From an uncultured Burkholderiales bacterium (GTDB lineage: Bacteria; Pseudomonadota; Gammaproteobacteria; Burkholderiales; Burkholderiaceae_C), in the NCBI GenBank assembly GCA_903856995.1, contig CAIODK010000120.1, forward strand, positions 1-34,704: a DNA stretch of 34,704 bases, read 5' to 3'. Every line of letters begins with the position of its first letter. The stretch's first letter is position 1. A program made the position numbers and the translations under genes. Below are positions 30,079-34,704 of this stretch, piece after piece. Below the pieces are notes generated by a model. That model made no database searches. It worked only from the letters and a program-made list of their open reading frames with translations, and had not been told where the DNA came from.

Positions 30079-33000
30079 TTATTTAAGAGCTGACCACTGC
30101 GCTTTCAGCCCCTCCCACTTCTCACGGGCTACCGCGAGATGGCGGGCTTTGACATGACCAAACCCTTTGATTTGCTCAGGGATTCGCGCTATGTCCACCG
30201 CCAGCCCATGGTTGCGGGCGTTGAGCTGACTCACCAGCACCTCCACATTGGTGCGGTACTGGGCAATCAGGGCGCGCTCGGTTCGCCGCTCTTCGGTGTG
30301 GCCAAACACATCCAGCGCAGAGCCCCGCAAGCCTTTGAACCGCTTGAGCAGCTTGAACCCCGTCAGCATGAGTGGCCCAAACTTTTGCTTTTGCAACTCA
30401 CCCTTTGCGTTGGTTTTGGCGATGCGCGGCGGTGCCAAGTGGTAGTTGAGGGTGTAGTCGCCCTCGAACATGCCCTCGATCTTGTGCAAGAACGCGGCAT
30501 CGGTGTGCAAACGCGCGACCTCGTACTCGTCTTTGTAAGCCATGAGCTTGAAGAGGTTACGAGCCACGGCCTCTGTGAGTGTGGATTTGTGCAGCGAAGC
30601 CTCGGCAGCGCGCACGCGCTCCACCACGGCCCGGTAGCTGTTGGCGTAGGCAGCGTTCTGATAGTCAGTCAAAAATGCCACGCGCTTTTCAATCACGTCG
30701 TCTACGCCCGTGGGTTTGTGAAACTGCACGATTTGCTCAGGTGCCAGCAGGCCCGCCACCACCTCCCAATGCTCGGCGCAGTGACGCCCCCAAGCAAAGG
30801 CCGCTTTGTTTTGCGCCACAGCCATGTCGTTGAGCTCGATGGCCCGCATCAAGGCTTCAAAGCCCAAGGGCAGCCAGCCCTTTTGCCAAGCGAAGCCAAG
30901 GATCATGGGGTTCACATAGATGCTGTCGCCCAACACCTGTGTTGCGACGCGGTCTGCATCAAACGCACTCACGCCTTCTGGGCCGACAGCGTGTGCGATT
31001 TCAGCGATGCAGGCCTCGCCCGGGTTTTGCCAATTGGCGTCGCGCACAAAAGCTGCCGTGGGCGCGCTGTGGGCGTTGAGCGCCACATGGGTGCGCCCTG
31101 CGCGCATGCGCTGCAGCGTTTCTTTGTGTGCGGTGACGATGGGGTCGCAACCCATGACCAGGTCTGCCGATGCCGTGCTGACGCGCGTGGTCCGAATGTC
31201 TGCTTGGGTACTGGCGATCAACACATGGCTCCAGGTTGCACCGCCTTTTTGCGCCAAGCCTGCCGCGTCCTGCGTGACGATGCCTTTGCCTTCGATGTGC
31301 GCAGCCATGCCCAGCAACTGCCCGATGGTGATGACGCCTGTGCCGCCCACACCGGCCACCACCGTGGCCCACGGTTGCGTGATGTCCGGCAAGCGGGGCT
31401 CTGGCAGTGCGGCCTCTGGCAGCGCAATGCGTGACACGCCTTGGGCCTTCTTTTTCAACTGCCCACCCTCCACCGTGACGAAGCTGGGGCAAAAGCCTTT
31501 CAAACAACTGAGATCTTTGTTGCAGGTGCTTTGGTTGATGGTGCGCTTGCGCCCAAACTCGGTCTCTAGCGGCTCCACGCTCATGCAGTTGCTTTGCACG
31601 CCGCAGTCGCCGCAGCCCTCGCAAACCAACTCGTTGATCAACACCCGCACTGCGGGGTCCACCATCGTGCCGCGTTTGCGACGGCGACGTTTTTCTGTCG
31701 CGCACGTTTGGTCGTAAATGATGACGGTGCAGCCCTTGACTTCACGCATCTCACGCTGAATGCGATCGAGCTCGTCGCGGTGAAACACAGACACCCCGCT
31801 GACCAAGTCTGCGCCTTCGTATTTTTCAGGCTCGTCTGTCACCACAGCGATGCGTTGCGCGCCTTCGGCCTTCATGCTCTGTGCGATTTGCAACACACTG
31901 TGGCCCTCAGGGCGCTCACCCACCGGTTGCCCGCCTGTCATGGCCACCGCGTCGTTGTACAAAATTTTGTAGGTGATGTTCACCCCCGCCGCAATGCTTT
32001 GCCGCACGGCCAAGCTACCGCTGTGGAAATACGTGCCATCGCCCAAGTTGGCGAAGATGTGCTTGTCGTTCACAAACGGCTGTTGGCCCACCCAAGGCAC
32101 GCCTTCCCCGCCCATTTGTGTGAAGCCATCGGTGTTGCGATCCATCCACAGCGTCATAAAGTGGCAGCCAATGCCAGCCATCGCACGCGAACCCTCGGGC
32201 ACTTTGGTGGACGTGTTGTGCGGACAGCCCGAGCAGAACCACGGTTGACGATCGGCCTTCAGATGCACCGCCGCCGTCGCCTGCTCTTTGCCGCTGATGA
32301 TGGCCAGCTGCGCGTGGATGCGCGCGCTGATGTCGTCACCCACGCCAAGCTTGAGCACGCGCTGGGCAATGGCTTTGGCAATCAGAGAAGGGTTCAGATC
32401 AGCATTGGCACGCAACAAGGTGTTGGCACTCGGGTTGGGCATGGACCATTCGCCGCCGCCGCCGAAGGGGTTTTCATGGCCCTGGGTCTCGCCCATGTCG
32501 TTGAACTTGCCCAACACATTGGGCCGCACATCGGCGCGCCAGTTGTACAACTCTTCTTTGAGTTGGTACTCAATGACTTGGCGCTTTTCTTCGATCACCA
32601 AAATCTCTTGCAAACCACTGGCGAATTCACGCGTGAGCTGCGCGTCCAGCGGCCACACCACCGCCACTTTGTGCAAACGGATGCCAAGGCGACGGCAGGT
32701 GTCGTCGTCTAAGCCGAGGTCCAACAAGGCTTGACGTGTGTCGTTATAGGCCTTGCCGCTGGCGATCAAACCGAGCCGGTCATTCGGGCCTTCAATCACG
32801 TTGTGGTTCAAACGGTTGGCGCGCACATAAGCAAGTGCGGCGTACCACTTGTAGTCAAACAAGCGCGCCTCCTGACTCAGCGCGTCATCGGGCCAGCGGA
32901 TGTGGACACCCCCGGGGGGCATCTCAAACTCCGGAATCACGATTTGAACGCGCTCGGGGTCAATCACCGCGGTGGCGCTGGACTCCACGATTTCTTGAAT

Positions 33001-33639
33001 CGTTTTCATGCCCGACCACAGGCCGCTGAAGCGGCTCATCGCGATCGCGTGCAAACCCAAATCCAAAATCTCTTGCACACTGCTCGGGAAGAACACCGGT
33101 GTGCCGCAGGCCTTGAAGATGTGATCGCTTTGGTGTGCAGCGGTGGAGCTTTTCGCCACATGATCATCGCCCGCCACAGCCAGCACGCCACCCCACGGGG
33201 TCGTGCCCGCCATGTTGGCGTGCTTGAACACGTCCGAACAGCGGTCCACGCCCGGGCCTTTGCCATACCAAATGCCGAACACACCGTCAAACTTGTTGCT
33301 GCCGGGCGGGGCAAAGCCCAGTTGCTGCGTGCCCCACAAGGCGGTCGCGGCCAGCTCTTCGTTCACCCCAGGCTGAAACACAATGTTTTGCGCTTGCAGG
33401 TAAGGCCTGGCCTTCCACAGCGCTTGGTCATAGGTACCCAAAGGCGAGCCGCGATAGCCACTGATAAAGCCTGCGGTGTTTTTGCCTTGCAAAGCATCGC
33501 GTTGACGCTGCAACATGGGCAGCTTGACCAAGGCTTGCACACCACTCATGAAGGCGCGCCCTTGGTCGAGGCTGTATTTGTCGTCCAGCGTCACGGCTGC
33601 GAGTGCGCGGCGAATGTGCTCGGGTAAGGGGGCGTTCAT
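30079..33639 (-). CDS. Single-chain indolepyruvate ferredoxin oxidoreductase family protein
   Basis: Large cytosolic oxidoreductase of 1186 residues that, by family, decarboxylates aryl or branched 2-oxoacids to acyl-CoA with ferredoxin or a similar acceptor. The N-terminal region (GFISGYRGSPLGTYDQAL) is the pyrimidine-type domain. TPP binding is indicated by NLGDGTYFHSG followed later by LYNDAVAMTGGQ. A Cys-rich cluster segment reads CEGCGDCGVQSNC and then CNKDLSCLKGFC. The gamma-type domain follows with GVGGTGVITIGQLLGMAAH. Archaeal counterparts split these into IorA and IorB; the fused form is common in proteobacteria. The ATG at 33639 has GGAGA upstream. A divergent Lrp-type regulator lies 139 bp away, suggesting control by amino acids. 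Substrate preference is not determinable here. Confidence 0.9.
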   Translation of the reverse strand: MNAPLPEHIRRALAAVTLDDKYSLDQGRAFMSGVQALVKLPMLQRQRDALQGKNTAGFISGYRGSPLGTYDQALWKARPYLQAQNIVFQPGVNEELAATALWGTQQLGFAPPGSNKFDGVFGIWYGKGPGVDRCSDVFKHANMAGTTPWGGVLAVAGDDHVAKSSTAAHQSDHIFKACGTPVFFPSSVQEILDLGLHAIAMSRFSGLWSGMKTIQEIVESSATAVIDPERVQIVIPEFEMPPGGVHIRWPDDALSQEARLFDYKWYAALAYVRANRLNHNVIEGPNDRLGLIASGKAYNDTRQALLDLGLDDDTCRRLGIRLHKVAVVWPLDAQLTREFASGLQEILVIEEKRQVIEYQLKEELYNWRADVRPNVLGKFNDMGETQGHENPFGGGGEWSMPNPSANTLLRANADLNPSLIAKAIAQRVLKLGVGDDISARIHAQLAIISGKEQATAAVHLKADRQPWFCSGCPHNTSTKVPEGSRAMAGIGCHFMTLWMDRNTDGFTQMGGEGVPWVGQQPFVNDKHIFANLGDGTYFHSGSLAVRQSIAAGVNITYKILYNDAVAMTGGQPVGERPEGHSVLQIAQSMKAEGAQRIAVVTDEPEKYEGADLVSGVSVFHRDELDRIQREMREVKGCTVIIYDQTCATEKRRRRKRGTMVDPAVRVLINELVCEGCGDCGVQSNCMSVEPLETEFGRKRTINQSTCNKDLSCLKGFCPSFVTVEGGQLKKKAQGVSRIALPEAALPEPRLPDITQPWATVVAGVGGTGVITIGQLLGMAAHIEGKGIVTQDAAGLAQKGGATWSHVLIASTQADIRTTRVSTASADLVMGCDPIVTAHKETLQRMRAGRTHVALNAHSAPTAAFVRDANWQNPGEACIAEIAHAVGPEGVSAFDADRVATQVLGDSIYVNPMILGFAWQKGWLPLGFEALMRAIELNDMAVAQNKAAFAWGRHCAEHWEVVAGLLAPEQIVQFHKPTGVDDVIEKRVAFLTDYQNAAYANSYRAVVERVRAAEASLHKSTLTEAVARNLFKLMAYKDEYEVARLHTDAAFLHKIEGMFEGDYTLNYHLAPPRIAKTNAKGELQKQKFGPLMLTGFKLLKRFKGLRGSALDVFGHTEERRTERALIAQYRTNVEVLVSQLNARNHGLAVDIARIPEQIKGFGHVKARHLAVAREKWEGLKAQWSALK

Positions 33640-33754
33640 GTGTGTCTCCGTTTTTTGCTTCTAGGCAAAGTGTAGGCCGCACTTCTGGATAAAGGCTTTC
33701 TATTTATTCGTCCATTCGCATGCTCGCCGCAATATTCTTTCTAGAATCATTGAA

Positions 33755-33769
33755 TTAACGAAACGTTAA
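33755..33769. promoter_or_regulatory. Palindrome TTAACG-AAA-CGTTAA, candidate Lrp-type operator
   Basis: A perfect 6-bp inverted repeat with a 3-base spacer lies ten bases upstream of the Lrp-type regulator start, in the 139-bp divergent gap. It abuts or overlaps the AAGG ribosome site. A TAGAAT -10-like box (33742-33747) and the TTCTAGAA palindrome (33739-33746) lie just upstream. The position suits autoregulation and joint control of the oxidoreductase gene; binding is inferred. Confidence 0.45.
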
Positions 33770-33778
33770 GGCTCTTAC

Positions 33779-34276
33779 ATGGAAACCCTAGATAACTTTG
33801 ATCTTGCGATATTGCGTGAGCTTCAGACCGATGCACGCCTAACCAACGCTGATTTAGCGCAGCGCGTTGGGCTCAGCGCGGCGCCGTGTTGGCGTCGTGT
33901 TCGGGTCTTAGAGGAGGAGGGCTACATCACCGGTTACCGCGCTGAAATCAACCGCCACAAAATCGGCCTGGGCGTCTTAGCCTTTGTGCGCCTCGATGCC
34001 GAGCGTAATTCCGGCGACGTGACACGCAAACTAGAAACTGCGATTCGTAAAATTCCAGAAATCGTGACATGCCACTACATCAGCGGCACAGGCACATTTG
34101 AACTACAAGTGGTGTCGCAAAACTTGGAAAGCTTTAGCCAATTTGCCAGACATGTCCTGCTTAATTTGCCACATGTGAAAGACATGCACACCAGTTTTTC
34201 GCTTGGCGAAGTCAAGGCCAGCGGGGCTTTACCACTGACGCATGTGACACCCAGCAAGAAATCAAAACACGTTTGA
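33779..34276 (+). CDS. Lrp/AsnC-family transcriptional regulator
   Basis: Regulator of 165 residues with an N-terminal helix-turn-helix (LDNFDLAILRELQTDARLTNADLAQRVGLSAAPCWRRVRVLEEEG) and a C-terminal RAM ligand-binding domain (from about residue 65, with EIVTCHYISGTGTFELQV). Lrp/AsnC proteins form octamers or hexadecamers and respond to amino acids. The gene is divergent from the indolepyruvate ferredoxin oxidoreductase gene, an arrangement that implies it controls that gene in response to an aromatic or branched-chain amino acid; this is inference. A strong terminator follows at 34283-34307. The C-terminal tail is slightly longer than usual and basic. Confidence 0.93.
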   Translation: METLDNFDLAILRELQTDARLTNADLAQRVGLSAAPCWRRVRVLEEEGYITGYRAEINRHKIGLGVLAFVRLDAERNSGDVTRKLETAIRKIPEIVTCHYISGTGTFELQVVSQNLESFSQFARHVLLNLPHVKDMHTSFSLGEVKASGALPLTHVTPSKKSKHV

Positions 34277-34282
34277 ACATTA

Positions 34283-34307
34283 AAAAGCCCTCAACAAGAG
34301 GGCTTTT
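34283..34307. terminator. Bidirectional Rho-independent terminator
   Basis: AAAAGCCCTC pairs perfectly with GAGGGCTTTT across the loop AACAA. The U-run works on the plus strand (end of the Lrp-type gene), and the A-run gives a U-run on the minus strand (end of mltA). It lies 6 bp after the regulator stop and 16 bp from the mltA stop. Confidence 0.9.
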
Positions 34308-34323
34308 CTCGACAGTAATTACC

Positions 34324-34704
34324 TTAGTTTTGGCGCGGCCACAACACCCACAAACGCAAACCTTGCTTCATACGCCCAGCAAAGTCACCCGCCTCAGGGC
34401 CCGTGCCCGCAAAATAATCCGCACGTACTGCGCCCACGATGGCGCTGCCTGTGTCCTGTGCAAATACCAAGCGCTGCAGATTGACGTTCGGCCCCGAACT
34501 CGCTAACCATACCGGCGTGCCGTAGGGGATGGCATCTTTGTCCACCGCGATGGAACGCCCTGCGGTGAGAGGCACACCTTGTGCACCGCGCGGGCCAAGA
34601 TCGGCATCGGCTGCGCTGCGCACTTCTTCGCGGAAGAACACATAACGCGGATTGCTCCAGAACATCTCTTGCACCAAGCGCGGGTTGCTTTGTTGCGTGC
34701 TGAC
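34324..34704 (-). CDS. mltA: Membrane-bound lytic murein transglycosylase A, C-terminal part
   Basis: The last 126 codons of a gene cut by the right window edge; the frame is open to base 34704, so the ORF-track start at 34677 (a TTG) is not real. MltA is an outer-membrane lipoprotein that cleaves peptidoglycan glycan strands. NPRYVFFREE, GVPLTAGRSIAVD, IPYGTPVWLAS and FAQDTGSAIVGAVRADYFAGTG form the C-terminal 3D domain. Its conserved Asp residues are present, including the catalytic Asp in AQDTGSAI. The lipoprotein signal and main barrel lie outside the window. It converges on the Lrp-type gene, with a shared terminator between them. Confidence 0.92.
   Translation of the reverse strand, partial: VSTQQSNPRLVQEMFWSNPRYVFFREEVRSAADADLGPRGAQGVPLTAGRSIAVDKDAIPYGTPVWLASSGPNVNLQRLVFAQDTGSAIVGAVRADYFAGTGPEAGDFAGRMKQGLRLWVLWPRQN

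Noticed and set aside
30139-32712. Long plus-strand ORFs (431 and 372 aa) opposite the oxidoreductase gene
   Set aside because: They are antisense shadows of a clearly conserved 1186-residue protein, are His/Arg/Ala-rich, and show no domain motif.

Overview
The window looks like a chromosomal segment of a Gram-negative betaproteobacterium, most likely Burkholderiales/Comamonadaceae (Limnohabitans- or Rhodoferax-like). This is inferred from protein-level resemblance, the def-fmt and dprA-smg neighbourhoods, a single-chain indolepyruvate ferredoxin oxidoreductase paired with an Lrp-type regulator, and Liv-type ABC genes. No database search was run. The segment is densely coding, with no gene-free stretch over 300 bases. 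I see no tRNA, rRNA, CRISPR, insertion sequence or prophage.

Region 1 (about 1-17,660) is a large sugar-acid utilisation locus. After the 5' end of pgk at the left edge come two divergent arms that share a 106-bp control region at 6938-7043. The minus-strand arm reads: IlvD/Edd-type sugar-acid dehydratase, SDR, 2-keto-3-deoxygluconate kinase, HIBADH-family dehydrogenase, SDR resembling 2-keto-3-deoxy-L-fuconate dehydrogenase, UxaA-type altronate dehydratase. The plus-strand arm reads: D-2-hydroxyacid dehydrogenase, a complete CUT1 sugar ABC importer (binding protein, two permeases, MalK/UgpC ATPase), gluconokinase, gluconate 5-dehydrogenase, L-idonate 5-dehydrogenase, cupin, GntR/FCD regulator, DenD-like dehydrogenase, SDR. 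Many junctions are ATGA or TGATG overlaps. The genes can be read as feeding aldonates, ketogluconates or uronate-derived acids into 2-keto-3-deoxygluconate (then KDPG) and 6-phosphogluconate. No KDPG aldolase, 6-phosphogluconate dehydratase or lactonase gene lies here. A 13-bp motif with a GT-N3-AC-type dyad occurs in the divergent control region and again upstream of the ABC operon, and is a candidate operator for the GntR/FCD protein.

Region 2 (17,664-22,060) is mostly housekeeping: def-fmt-azlC-azlD on the minus strand (deformylase, formyltransferase, branched-chain amino acid exporter), and divergently dprA and smg. A small 8-bp tandem repeat overlaps the smg stop codon.

Region 3 (22,098-26,680) is a branched-chain amino acid/amide-type (HAAT) ABC importer in the order livG-livF-livK-like-livH-livM on the minus strand. 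LivF has Arg in place of the Walker A Lys, and a perfect hairpin follows the binding-protein gene. A comparable hairpin follows the binding-protein gene of the sugar importer.

Region 4 (26,794-34,704) holds yajC-secD-secF (Sec translocon accessory complex), a 1186-residue single-chain indolepyruvate ferredoxin oxidoreductase, its divergent Lrp/AsnC regulator with a palindrome close upstream, a bidirectional terminator, and the 3' part of mltA cut by the right edge.
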